A DNA stretch of 64,000 bases. Origin: Cerina sp048266425. Lineage in GTDB: Bacteria; Bacteroidota; Bacteroidia; Flavobacteriales; Flavobacteriaceae. The stretch is taken from assembly GCA_048266425.1 (NCBI GenBank), contig JBLWZN010000001.1:148044-212043 (forward strand). Direction: 5' to 3'. A model generated the notes under the pieces. It did no database searches, had not been told where the DNA came from, and saw nothing but the letters and a program-made list of their open reading frames with translations. Below are positions 1-7,966 of this stretch, one piece after another. Every line of letters starts with the position of its first letter. Position 1 is the stretch's first letter. The translations under genes were made by a program, and so were the position numbers.

Positions 1-353
1 GCGGCCAATTTGTCTCCCATCACTTCAATGGCGTGAGGTCGCGGTCCTATAAATGTAATCCCGTTATCTTCTACCATTTGGGCAAACCTCGCGTTCTCAC
101 TTAGAAATCCGTAACCTGGGTGTATGGCATCCGCCCCTGTTTTCTTTGCCGCAGAAATGATCTTCTCCATGGCCAGATAAGATTCGGACAAAGGTGCATT
201 TCCCAGGAGGACTGCCTCATCCGCAAATAGGACGTGTGGGGAACGCCTGTCCGCCACCGAAAATACGGCGACCGTTTTTATACCCATTTTCTGGACGGTC
301 TTCATAATTCGAAGTGCTATTTCCCCACGATTGGCAATAAGTATTTTGTTCAT
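1..353 (-). CDS. Biotin carboxylase subunit of an acyl-CoA carboxylase (N-terminal part only)
   Basis: The gene starts at 353 and runs leftward out of the window, so only about 117 residues are visible. They begin MNKILIANRGEIALRI and contain HPGYGFLSEN and FIGPR, which are hallmarks of the pre-ATP-grasp domain of biotin carboxylases. These enzymes carboxylate a carrier-bound biotin with ATP and bicarbonate. The ATG shares one base (TAATG) with the stop of the upstream biotin carrier gene, so the two are translationally coupled. A separate carrier beside it suggests a propionyl-, methylcrotonyl- or general acyl-CoA carboxylase. The carboxyltransferase is not in the window. The family is certain, the acyl-CoA substrate is not. 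Confidence 0.93.
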   Translation of the reverse strand, partial: MNKILIANRGEIALRIMKTVQKMGIKTVAVFSVADRRSPHVLFADEAVLLGNAPLSESYLAMEKIISAAKKTGADAIHPGYGFLSENARFAQMVEDNGITFIGPRPHAIEVMGDKLA

Positions 354-832
354 TATTCAAATTCGATGATTAATTGTCCCTTTTCTACGGAGTCTTCCCG
401 ATTGATCAAAATGGATTTTATAGTGCCATCGCCTGGTGAGAGAATTATGTTTTCCATTTTCATGGCAGATAGCACTACTAAAGGAGTTCCACTTGATATC
501 GTTTGACCTTCCGTCACCATAATATCGATGATTAGCCCGGGCATGGGGGCCTTGACCGAATTTGCCTTTTGCGATGAGGTAGTAAGTAGGCCCATTTCCT
601 TTACCAGCCGATCGTACCCATCTTCTATTTTTAGCTCGTACTTATTTCCGTTTACCAAAACCGTTAAGGTTTTATTTTTATAATCGGCTTGAAGCAAGTT
701 TATCCTATAAGTTCGGTTCTTATCTAGGAGATGAAAATCCATGGCATCAACCTTTATAAGATCTAATGCCGCAAGATCATTCCTGTCAACACTTATCTCC
801 TCCTGATTTACCGTTATCAAATAATTTGTCAT
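353..832 (-). CDS. Biotin carboxyl carrier protein of an acyl-CoA carboxylase
   Basis: This 159-residue protein carries biotin between the carboxylase and carboxyltransferase sites. The biotinyl domain fills the C-terminal half: APMPGLI at 95-101 and the SAMKMEN motif with the acceptor lysine at K125. The first 90 residues are a linker or partner-binding region typical of flavobacterial acyl-CoA carboxylase carriers and differ from the Pro/Ala-rich AccB linker. It is the upstream gene of a two-gene coupled unit, its stop overlapping the carboxylase ATG by one base. The start at 832 gives a complete domain, with no better upstream alternative. It is probably not the housekeeping accB, because the pairing fits the propionyl/methylcrotonyl type. 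Confidence 0.93.
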   Translation of the reverse strand: MTNYLITVNQEEISVDRNDLAALDLIKVDAMDFHLLDKNRTYRINLLQADYKNKTLTVLVNGNKYELKIEDGYDRLVKEMGLLTTSSQKANSVKAPMPGLIIDIMVTEGQTISSGTPLVVLSAMKMENIILSPGDGTIKSILINREDSVEKGQLIIEFE

Positions 833-1079
833 CTTTGATTTTCTTGGATGATTTTCCGATGTTTATTTCTCGATTTTTATCAAAAATAGGCCTGAAATCT
901 GAAAAATCATCAAAAAATCAACGAATTTCATATAGAACCTGCTTGCAGGGACCAAGTTGGGAAAAGGGAGTGGTCGTAAACTAGGCTGTCATCCCGGTAT
1001 ATTTAAATTGAAATCAAACTGAATTTAAGGGGTTTAACCAAATTGAACGGCAATTGGAAGGATAAAATGCAGCAAATAA

Positions 1080-1115
1080 AAATGGGATAGACCTTGATTA
1101 GGGCCTATCCCATTT
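1080..1115 (-). terminator. Intrinsic terminator downstream of the twin small ORFs
   Basis: A perfect 11-bp inverted repeat (1080-1090 with 1105-1115; arm AAATGGGATAG) encloses a 14-base loop. Read on the minus strand it is followed by TTTTTATTT, as expected of a rho-independent terminator. It lies 42 bases past the stop of the first 37-residue ORF, which supports transcription of that pair. It may also work for plus-strand transcripts, but no gene points at it from the left. Confidence 0.7.
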
Positions 1116-1157
1116 AAAGAACTCGAAACGGGTTCAAATGCTGGTCAGCTAAACCGA

Positions 1158-1271
1158 TTAGTGAAGGTGCTGACGTGATTCTGCCCAACGGATTCTCTTG
1201 CTGTCCTTAAAGTTGGAAAAGTAAGCAAACCTTCTTGACTCTGTTGGGGATTGATTGATGAATGTACTCAT
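1158..1271 (-). CDS. Small ORF A, 37 residues, paralogue of small ORF B
   Basis: ATG at 1271, stop at 1158. The product is basic and aromatic, with the core PTESRRFAYFSNFKDSKR followed by WAESR. It aligns without gaps to the equally long ORF at 1353-1466 with 18 identical positions, including PTESR, FSNFK and WAE. Seven of the identical codons differ synonymously, including AGA/CGC and CGT/AGA for arginine, so protein sequence rather than DNA appears conserved. No signal peptide or membrane segment is visible. A terminator follows at 1080-1115. I recognise no family and assign no function. It could be a small regulatory or nucleic-acid-binding peptide, judging only by composition. Confidence 0.65.
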   Translation of the reverse strand: MSTFINQSPTESRRFAYFSNFKDSKRIRWAESRQHLH

Positions 1272-1352
1272 GATTAATGTTTTTATGCTGAACTTGTTTT
1301 CGTCTCTTTTGAAGTAATTCAGCTGTTAATGATTAATGAATGTTACAATTTT

Positions 1353-1466
1353 TTACCTGCTGTAATTTCTATGTTCGGCCCATTGGACGCGTCGGCTGTT
1401 TTTGAAATTGGAAAAAAATGAAAATTTTCTTGATTCTGTTGGTGTTTCCCTAACTATTGCATTCAT
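1353..1466 (-). CDS. Small ORF B, 37 residues, paralogue of small ORF A
   Basis: ATG at 1466, stop at 1353, 81 bases upstream of ORF A on the same strand. The core is PTESRKFSFFSNFKNSRR followed by WAEHR. Both ORFs begin in the same local context (AATCATGA), have identical length and share the aligned motif PTESRxFxxFSNFKxSxRxxWAExR. No Shine-Dalgarno sequence precedes either, which is usual in this phylum. Tandem duplication with conservative replacements (R/K, Y/F, D/N, I/V) and synonymous changes argues for a translated gene. No function can be assigned. Confidence 0.65.
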   Translation of the reverse strand: MNAIVRETPTESRKFSFFSNFKNSRRVQWAEHRNYSR

Positions 1467-1753
1467 GATTTAGTATTTTAAAGATTATTAATTACCGATT
1501 TATAACTAACAGACGAGCAACTGGTTTTTATGTTACAGTACTATGTTATAAAAGGTAGTAATTTGTGATTTTTTTAAGAATTGTAGTTCCAACAAAAGAT
1601 TCCATAACGCAAAACAACCGCACGTAAATACGATTAGTTTCCCTTGTTTTATAAGGCAACACCGCGTTTGCACCCGCGTATTAAGGCATTTGGAAGGGGA
1701 GCGGGGTATTCAAGGGTTTTAATTTATTACATGGGTTTTTGATTCAGAGTAGA
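1467..1753. other. Intergenic region between small ORF B and the GH18 gene
   Basis: AT-rich leader region that should hold the promoter of the two small minus-strand ORFs. A TACCTTTTA segment near 1545 on the minus strand resembles the flavobacterial -7 element, but the spacing to a TTG element is not convincing. No other gene or repeat is seen. Confidence 0.4.
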
Positions 1754-2740
1754 TTATTGGGCCGCTTTATAGATTGCGTTCAACAGGGATTTTCCACCGG
1801 AAGGTATGTCATAACCAAGTTCCCAAATCATAATTCCGCCAGCTTCTTTCTTTGCCAGTTCCGTTTTATTCTGGATGGTAGGGATTCCATTGTAATACAT
1901 AATATAACCGTTTGGAAAATGCCAGTGATCTACCCATTCTGCCCCCGCATATGTAGAGACGATATCTTTGTAGGTCATCCAGGGGATAACGGGATCGCTT
2001 AGCCCGGGACCAAATCCATGTCCGTAAAAAGGTACTCCAAGGATCAGTTTTTCCTTTGGAACCATTAGCGTATTTTGATAATAATCCAGGTCGTCCATTG
2101 CATCTGTGTAAGAAGCATGGTTGCCAGGGCGGTTAGGGGACCATGGGCCAGTATGATCGTAGGACATAATATTGATAAAATCAAATTGCGCCAATGCCTC
2201 CTTCGTTACGGTATTTCCGGGTCTACTGGGCAATGCCGAGGTGATCAACTTGTTGTGCGATTTTAGTTCCTTGGCCAATTCAATGATAAAGATTGCGTAA
2301 TTGGGATCCATGTTGGGACCAAAAGCATACCCGGATTCCAGATCTACATCAATTCCATCCGCATCATAGGTAGTGACCTTCGATACCAAATCTTTAATTA
2401 GCTTATGTCTCTTATCTTTTTTCAAAAGGGCATGGTACTGGGCTTGATAGGTTCCTCCCCCAATGGAATACAGGACTTTTACATTATGACGATGCGCCGC
2501 CTTGATGAAAGGGGTCAGGGCATCGAAGTCCTGATTGAAATTTCCCGAATCGTCCGGATTGACAAACCATAGGTCAATATGGGTCAGCTTGTTAAATGGG
2601 ACTTGAGAAGTATCCGCCACCTTTGCCGCATTAAAACCGTAATATCCGACAATTTTGAAATCTGATTTGGGGTTTTGGGCATAGGTTTTTAAAAAGAAAA
2701 AACATGCGGACACAAGAATAAGGAAGGTTTTTGATTTCAT
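1754..2740 (-). CDS. Glycoside hydrolase family 18 (chitinase-like), secreted
   Basis: The 328-residue product starts at the ATG at 2740. An in-frame ATG ten codons upstream would put a polar stretch in front of the signal peptide MKSKTFLILVSACFFFLKT..YAQ. The GH18 fold is shown by YSIGGG on strand 3, the catalytic DGIDVDLE motif (DxxDxDxE, acid glutamate near residue 135) and MSYD on strand 6. GH18 enzymes cleave beta-1,4-GlcNAc linkages in chitin or N-glycan cores by substrate-assisted catalysis. The next gene upstream, 40 bases away on the same strand, encodes a DUF4838 protein, so the pair probably acts on one N-acetylated glycan in the periplasm or outside the cell. Endo-beta-N-acetylglucosaminidase activity is an alternative to chitinase. 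Confidence 0.9.
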   Translation of the reverse strand: MKSKTFLILVSACFFFLKTYAQNPKSDFKIVGYYGFNAAKVADTSQVPFNKLTHIDLWFVNPDDSGNFNQDFDALTPFIKAAHRHNVKVLYSIGGGTYQAQYHALLKKDKRHKLIKDLVSKVTTYDADGIDVDLESGYAFGPNMDPNYAIFIIELAKELKSHNKLITSALPSRPGNTVTKEALAQFDFINIMSYDHTGPWSPNRPGNHASYTDAMDDLDYYQNTLMVPKEKLILGVPFYGHGFGPGLSDPVIPWMTYKDIVSTYAGAEWVDHWHFPNGYIMYYNGIPTIQNKTELAKKEAGGIMIWELGYDIPSGGKSLLNAIYKAAQ

Positions 2741-2780
2741 GATTTTTTGGTTGTTAGGGTTAAAACGCAAGCTTTAAATT

Positions 2781-5120
2781 TTAGCTAACTACAATTTCAT
2801 CCGAATAAATCGCGGCGGGTTTTCCGGCATTTATGTGCCAAGAAGGCATTTTTAAGAGACTTTCGGCATGTACTTTTATATATCGGGCCGTTGTATCATT
2901 AAGTTTTGTAGAGAAAGTTTGAAACGGAATTTTAACAATATCCGGGTTTTCTGCGGGGTTTGGATTATGGGGATTGGTAATTTTTATTGGGGTACCGTAT
3001 TCTTTACCATCTTCGGAAGTTGCATATATCACATATTTTGGCAGAACTAAAAGGTGCCAATTGGCCTGCGCCTGCACGTTGAGAAAGTCCATTGAAATAG
3101 ATTTTATGGGCATCACTTCGCCCAGGTCAAGAACAAAATCCATGTGCACCCCTTTGTAAGCAATCCAATTAATATCCTTATCCGGGAACCTCCAGGATTC
3201 GAACGCCCCAAAAACACCATCGGTCAGGCGCTCTACACTTGCCGATCCCTCACTGGGAGTGGTGATGGGTATTATTTTCTTTTTGAAAGATATTGCTTTA
3301 TCCATTTCATCCATCCTGCTGAAGATCCTCTTGAAATTTTCCGAATAATCGTCAATAGTTATGGCTCGCTCCCCTATCCTGACAATTCCCGCTTCCTTGG
3401 CGTCCTCCACAAAATGGCTTACCAGTGTTTTCATTTCCGGTTTTGGGATAACCCTACCGCTGTTGTCGTGCTCATAAAAACTTCGGGGCAAATCGATTTG
3501 AACCTGACCGGCAATTTGGATCTCCGCGTGCATTAGAGGCAATCTGGCTACCTGGACGCGTTTGAGAAGTAGCGGATCCTTGGCCACTGCAGCTTCGGCC
3601 TCGTCGAACAATAGGAAATATTCCTTCATCATATCTGCCGATAGGTAAGAATCCATGGCGTCGCGCGGGTCTCCAAAAATGTTCAATTTAAAATCGCTCT
3701 CGATCAAAGATTGGCGCATGGTGTCTATGTACCGCCCAATAAAAGGCCCGGCCGCCCCATAATAACCTTTTAAAAAATCATCGATGATGGCATTGGGGTC
3801 GGCCTCAGGTTCCCACATCAACTTACAGATCAAATAGGCCCTTAAGTGTGCAAATTCCCCTTTATTGCCCGTTGCCTGCATAAACAAGGCTCTCACATTA
3901 TTTTTTGTATAAAATTCGATATTGGGGCCAATGGTATGAAGGTTTGGAAATGGGCTTACCGGGTTGGCAAATTGGATGTTATAGTCCCAGATCAAAATAT
4001 CCTGGCTGATCTTCCCCCAATCCTGCAGATCGCTAGTAAAGGCCGGGTCGGTATCAAAAACGGGCTTTTCGCGAGTACTTTCAATATTGCAGAGCATAAT
4101 GTTTACATTGGGTTCGATGGTTATATTACTGGGCGCAGACCGCGTATACCAATAGGCCAAAGTAGATATGACCTTATCGGGGAATTCCCTGGCCACCTTG
4201 TTTACAAACCAAATTACGGAACCGCTCGGTACGCCCCCATATTTTTCATTAAGTTTTGTGCAGGGCCCGCATTGGCAATACTTATCGTTGTCGTTCTGGC
4301 TTACAGACCAATAGGTTGCTTTCGGATTTTCGGCGATTCTTTTCTTCAGTTCGGCAACAAGCGTTTCAAAGACCTCCTCGTTCGACAGGCATAACTGGGT
4401 GACGGGATTCCGTTTGCCATTGATCAGGGAAAAATATTCTGGATGTGTCTTGCCGTATTCTTTAGGGGAAATCAAGACCTCGAAAGTATGGACAAACATC
4501 CCCCACGTATCCCTCGAGGAAAGTTTGTGCCAATTGGAATATTTAGGGTCCTTTGCATCGTAATAGGAAGTTGTACGGTATTTTATATACGGTACAACAA
4601 CTTTATTCTTGGGAAGAACGATCTCGTTTCCTTCTGGAATTTGCACATCATCATCCGAGGTATATTTTCTGAAACCTATAGACTCCAACAAGGAATAAAC
4701 CCCGTAAAGCACCCCATTTTCAGAACCTCCTGCGATTACAAAATTATTATCAAAGACCTTAAAAACATACCCATCTTTCTTCAACTGATCAAAATTGATA
4801 TCCTGGGACTTTGCGAAATCGGTCTGCCCTACATATATGGCATTTTTACCTTTGTATTCCCTTTCCTCAACAATGGGTAAGGCAATCTTGGACATTTTGG
4901 ACAAATATTGCTGGAGTTGCCTTGCTGCTTCCTTTTCCAAGGAATTGGCGTTGGCGGCAATAACAATGGCATAATCCGTACGGCCCTCTATTTTAAGTTT
5001 GTCCTTTGACATCAAGTCCCCAAGACAGCCATAATTAGGAAGAATTGCCATACCACCAAGCACAATGCCCGAGGTTTTTAAAAATTTTGACCGTGATATT
5101 CCTTTCTTAGTATTGTTCAT
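2781..5120 (-). CDS. DUF4838 protein with GH20b-like and C-terminal F5/8-type regions
   Basis: This 779-residue exported protein has an N-terminal signal with SRSKFLK (Tat-like, but only one arginine) and a cysteine at 32 that could be lipidated. Residues about 50-150 resemble the GH20b alpha/beta domain (AANANSLEKEAARQLQQYL). The DUF4838 core follows, with its characteristic CxCxxC at C282, C284 and C287, and aromatic WSVSQND just before it. The last 130 residues look like a discoidin-type carbohydrate-binding fold (SWRFPD, FVLDLGE, RYIKVHAES). Proteins of this family are predicted hexosaminidase-like enzymes acting on host or algal glycans. The family name is secure, the substrate is not. 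It is probably cotranscribed with the GH18 gene. Confidence 0.85.
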   Translation of the reverse strand: MNNTKKGISRSKFLKTSGIVLGGMAILPNYGCLGDLMSKDKLKIEGRTDYAIVIAANANSLEKEAARQLQQYLSKMSKIALPIVEEREYKGKNAIYVGQTDFAKSQDINFDQLKKDGYVFKVFDNNFVIAGGSENGVLYGVYSLLESIGFRKYTSDDDVQIPEGNEIVLPKNKVVVPYIKYRTTSYYDAKDPKYSNWHKLSSRDTWGMFVHTFEVLISPKEYGKTHPEYFSLINGKRNPVTQLCLSNEEVFETLVAELKKRIAENPKATYWSVSQNDNDKYCQCGPCTKLNEKYGGVPSGSVIWFVNKVAREFPDKVISTLAYWYTRSAPSNITIEPNVNIMLCNIESTREKPVFDTDPAFTSDLQDWGKISQDILIWDYNIQFANPVSPFPNLHTIGPNIEFYTKNNVRALFMQATGNKGEFAHLRAYLICKLMWEPEADPNAIIDDFLKGYYGAAGPFIGRYIDTMRQSLIESDFKLNIFGDPRDAMDSYLSADMMKEYFLLFDEAEAAVAKDPLLLKRVQVARLPLMHAEIQIAGQVQIDLPRSFYEHDNSGRVIPKPEMKTLVSHFVEDAKEAGIVRIGERAITIDDYSENFKRIFSRMDEMDKAISFKKKIIPITTPSEGSASVERLTDGVFGAFESWRFPDKDINWIAYKGVHMDFVLDLGEVMPIKSISMDFLNVQAQANWHLLVLPKYVIYATSEDGKEYGTPIKITNPHNPNPAENPDIVKIPFQTFSTKLNDTTARYIKVHAESLLKMPSWHINAGKPAAIYSDEIVVS

Positions 5121-5573
5121 GGTTCCGCGCGTTTTTATTGGACAATGTTCTTTAGCACATAAAAAATGGCTAGAAACCCAATTGATCTTACCTTGGCCCC
5201 CAAGGGAATAATTGAATTTTCTAAATTCTTGCCAACTTGAAGCGGTTGAAATTTTTATTTAAACCATTATATCAACGTTAAATCAAATTGGACCCTACAA
5301 TATACTACTATAATTGGATAAAATGTTTTTCCAGGATAACCTGTCCGAATATGACATTTCTATGGCATCCATGGCAAATGTTTCCATAGCGGAGAACGAG
5401 AAAATTGCGTATTGGATTCAGACTTTGTCAGTGTAAACCCAAGTTTGCATTTTTTCTGAATACACCACATGTTTCCTATGGGTCACCGAATCATCATTTG
5501 GGTGGGGTCTTAGGAGCCTAAAAAGGTAGGCCCCGGATTATCTGGGATCGATCAATAGGTTGGTCTAGTGCCG
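5121..5573. other. Intergenic region with a candidate 37-residue ORF (5323-5436, +)
   Basis: Between two minus-strand genes. On the plus strand, ATG 5323 to TAA 5436 encodes 37 residues beginning MFFQDNLSEYDISMAS. It is preceded by TTG at about 5288 and TATAATTG at about 5309, a passable flavobacterial promoter. It is not related to the 37-residue ORFs near 1.2 kb. An ORF this short can occur by chance, so it is kept as a candidate only. Confidence 0.25.
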
Positions 5574-6896
5574 TTATTGCATAGAAAACGGCTGTCCCGT
5601 GCTCTGGAGGGCGGCAAACCAAAGCTCCCCTGCCAAATTTATCTTTTTTCTTTTGTTCACGACCTTGGGGATGGGAAGGTAAACAAACCGGTTGTTGAGC
5701 CTGGCCACTACAAATCGGGTCTTTCCAGCCATGGCGCCGTGTACGGCGTGGTAGGCCAATCTATTGCAAAAAAGACTGTCATTGGCATTCGCCGCGGCAC
5801 TTCTAATGATATAGCTGGGATCAATGTATTTAATGGTTGTCCTAATGGAGGCGGAGTCACAGTATTCCTTTATCTTATCCTTCAATAGAAGGCCGATGTC
5901 CTTGTGTTTTATATTTCCGGAGGCATCGGTCACGATCTTTTCCATGTCGAATAAATGTTGTCCGGCTCCTTCGGCCACAACGATGACTGCATGCTTTTTT
6001 AGCTCCAGTCGCTTTCTTAACGCTTCCAAAAAGCCGTTTTTACCGTAAAGGTCGAAGGTCAATTCCGGGATCAATACAAAATTGACGACCGGCATCGATA
6101 TCGCAGCAGAAGCCGCGATAAAACCGCTATCCCTTCCCATTAGTTTCACAATGGATATACCATTGTACGCCCCGGTGGCCTCATTATGGGCATCCCGGAT
6201 AATAGGGGTGGCCACATCAAAGGCCGTTTCGAAACCAAATGATTTATCGATAAGATCTATGTCGTTGTCAATGGTCTTGGGGATTCCTATTGCCGCAATT
6301 TTCAAATTTCGTTTTTCAATTTCGATTCCGATGGCATCAGCACCCTTTAGGGTGCCGTCCCCCCCAATGGTAAACAAGATATCAATTTTGTTTGTCACGA
6401 GGGTATTGACCATTTCAGGCACTGATTGTTCACCCCGGGATGAACCCAATATCGTCCCCCCAAATTCATGGATGTCCTTAACTTTGTCCGGAGTTAGTTC
6501 CCTAAATCCGTGGCCGAATTTGGGTACCAAGCCTTCATATCCATAAGGGATTCCGATAATTCTTTTGATTCCGTAAAAATAATGTAAGGCCATAACAAGA
6601 CTGCGAATGACGTTGTTGATACCGGGACAAAGTCCCCCACAGGTTACAATGGCGGCAGTAGTATTCTCAGGGTCGAAGTACAGTTGTTTACGTGGACCGG
6701 CAATTTCCAGATTAGCGGGCTGCTTATGGTTTTCAACGCAGTCATTGAAACCTTTCAAGGAAATATCGGCCAAAACCCTGTCCTTTTCCTCGATAAATCT
6801 ATAGATTTTATCACCAGTCATTTCGCTTAAATGGATAGGGGATGGTACCAATGCTTCACCGAGCATCCTAATGTCAAAGCTTTTTTCTGGATTCAC
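5574..6896 (-). CDS. ATP-dependent 6-phosphofructokinase
   Basis: A 440-residue phosphofructokinase that phosphorylates fructose-6-phosphate in glycolysis. The motifs run TCGGLCPGINNVIRSL (83-100), GIPYGYEGL (115-123), GGDGT (178-182), PKTIDND (206-212) and GFETA (221-225). Glycine after GGD indicates the ATP-using rather than the pyrophosphate-using type, where GGDD is usual. The long N-terminal extension before the first motif matches the plant/trypanosome-like long clade rather than the 320-residue PfkA form. It stands alone between regions without same-strand neighbours. The start at 6896 is the first ATG, although a later start cannot be excluded. Confidence 0.93.
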   Translation of the reverse strand: MNPEKSFDIRMLGEALVPSPIHLSEMTGDKIYRFIEEKDRVLADISLKGFNDCVENHKQPANLEIAGPRKQLYFDPENTTAAIVTCGGLCPGINNVIRSLVMALHYFYGIKRIIGIPYGYEGLVPKFGHGFRELTPDKVKDIHEFGGTILGSSRGEQSVPEMVNTLVTNKIDILFTIGGDGTLKGADAIGIEIEKRNLKIAAIGIPKTIDNDIDLIDKSFGFETAFDVATPIIRDAHNEATGAYNGISIVKLMGRDSGFIAASAAISMPVVNFVLIPELTFDLYGKNGFLEALRKRLELKKHAVIVVAEGAGQHLFDMEKIVTDASGNIKHKDIGLLLKDKIKEYCDSASIRTTIKYIDPSYIIRSAAANANDSLFCNRLAYHAVHGAMAGKTRFVVARLNNRFVYLPIPKVVNKRKKINLAGELWFAALQSTGQPFSMQ

Positions 6897-7389
6897 TTGG
6901 TTGTTAATTTTAAGAATTGTTTGAACTTGAAAATTAGTGTATTGAAAGATATCATTGTTTGCTTAATGAGTCCAAAATCGGACAGTTTTTGTCCAATTGA
7001 CGGGCCGTTTTGGGCTGCATAGCCCCTAAGCGAAGGAGCTACTTTGGAAAAGGGGCAATTTTTTAGCTAATTTAATAAGATTACACGATTTCATTTAATA
7101 AAAGATGATAAACGTACTTTTAATGATGACTTTAAAAAAAGGACAATATGTTTTATACGAAGTTGAAAATAGATTTTTAAGCCTCCCACCTAAGCTATTT
7201 TATAAAACGGGACCCAATTGCATCTATGGATTCGTTCAGTACTAAGATAAAAGTCTTAATGGCTCCATTTAGGGTAGTTGGGAACGTGGAATTCTTACTA
7301 TAAGGATTGACCACAATATTTGCATAAACAAAACAATTGGGCATGATCCATAATTATTCTGTACATATGTTGTACAGTGAAAATAAAAA
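6897..7389. other. Intergenic region with one candidate small ORF and a short palindrome
   Basis: Upstream of phosphofructokinase. On the plus strand, ATG 7105 to TAA 7245 encodes 46 residues (start MINVLLMMTLKKGQYVLY). It reads smoothly but has no recognisable family. A 7-bp inverted repeat CTGTACA-N5-TGTACAG lies at 7359-7377 and could be an operator or part of a terminator. Nothing else is visible. Confidence 0.25.
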
Positions 7390-7415
7390 AAGGGTCTCAA
7401 TCTCTTGAAACCCTT
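7390..7415 (-). terminator. Distal terminator beside the duplicated tRNA 3' end
   Basis: An inverted repeat (AAGGGT..ACCCTT) followed on the minus strand by TTTTTTT. It sits just beyond the 16-base copy of the tRNA-fMet 3' end at 7423-7438, mirroring the arrangement of the real tRNA and its own terminator. Confidence 0.55.
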
Positions 7416-7422
7416 GTCTTTA

Positions 7423-7438
7423 CTAGTAGCGGGAACTG
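7423..7438 (-). repeat. Partial copy of the tRNA-fMet 3' end
   Basis: CTAGTAGCGGGAACTG occurs here and again at 7596-7611, where it is the acceptor/T-arm end of the initiator tRNA. The exact 16-base match, again followed by a terminator hairpin, suggests a decayed tandem tRNA copy or an attachment-site remnant. Confidence 0.7.
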
Positions 7439-7565
7439 TATTCTTTCCTTCGTTACACTACGGAAAGGGCCTTGGGGTGGCTTTACTAAGAAAACCTTGG
7501 TCGCTTTGCGCCCTATTTTTTTGTTTCTTTCCAAAGCTAATGCGAGCATTGCTTTTTCACCAAAC

Positions 7566-7594
7566 AAAAAAACCAGCTATCTCTAGCTGGTTTT
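7566..7594 (-). terminator. Terminator of the initiator tRNA gene
   Basis: Nine-base stem AACCAGCTA / TAGCTGGTT followed on the minus strand by a run of T, placed immediately after the tRNA 3' end. Confidence 0.8.
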
Positions 7595-7599
7595 CCTAG

Positions 7600-7672
<73 letters not shown>

Positions 7673-7740
7673 ATGTATGTTGTTTGATGATACATAATCA
7701 TCAAAATTCCGTTATTTCAAATGGAGACTGTCATTTGGTT

Positions 7741-7758
7741 CCTGAGCGAAGCCGAAGG
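7741..7758. repeat. REP-like flavobacterial repeat
   Basis: CCTGAGCGAAGCCGAAGG, of a type I recall as dispersed in flavobacterial genomes. A related copy (CTGAGCGGAGCCGAAGCAC) lies at 56262-56280. Here it directly abuts the truncated copy of the tRNA 5' end. Confidence 0.45.
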
Positions 7759-7759
7759 A

Positions 7760-7778
7760 CTATCCCGCGATGTATGTT
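7760..7778 (-). repeat. Partial copy of the tRNA-fMet 5' end and leader
   Basis: CTATCCCGCGATGTATGTT is identical to 7663-7681, which covers the first ten bases of the initiator tRNA and nine bases of its leader. The homology stops where the REP-like repeat begins. Confidence 0.7.
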
Positions 7779-7966
7779 CAATGTGCCAGGGTGGCACTGT
7801 CATTTACACTTTCAATTGCAAAGAATAATATATATCCTCTTGCGTTTAGGACTGCAAAGATACGATGGATTTTTAGATCTATCAACACTTATCCAAAGAA
7901 TTATTTTTTTGCTATCGTTCCTTTCAAAAGTTAATTATTCCATACCTTGGAGCCTTTACGAATTTT

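Noticed and set aside
3846..4394. 182-residue plus-strand ORF
   Set aside because: It lies antisense within the DUF4838 coding region, whose motifs are clear.
7377..7599. 64- and 69-residue plus-strand ORFs beside the initiator tRNA
   Set aside because: They run through the two terminators and the duplicated tRNA end and show no protein-like pattern.
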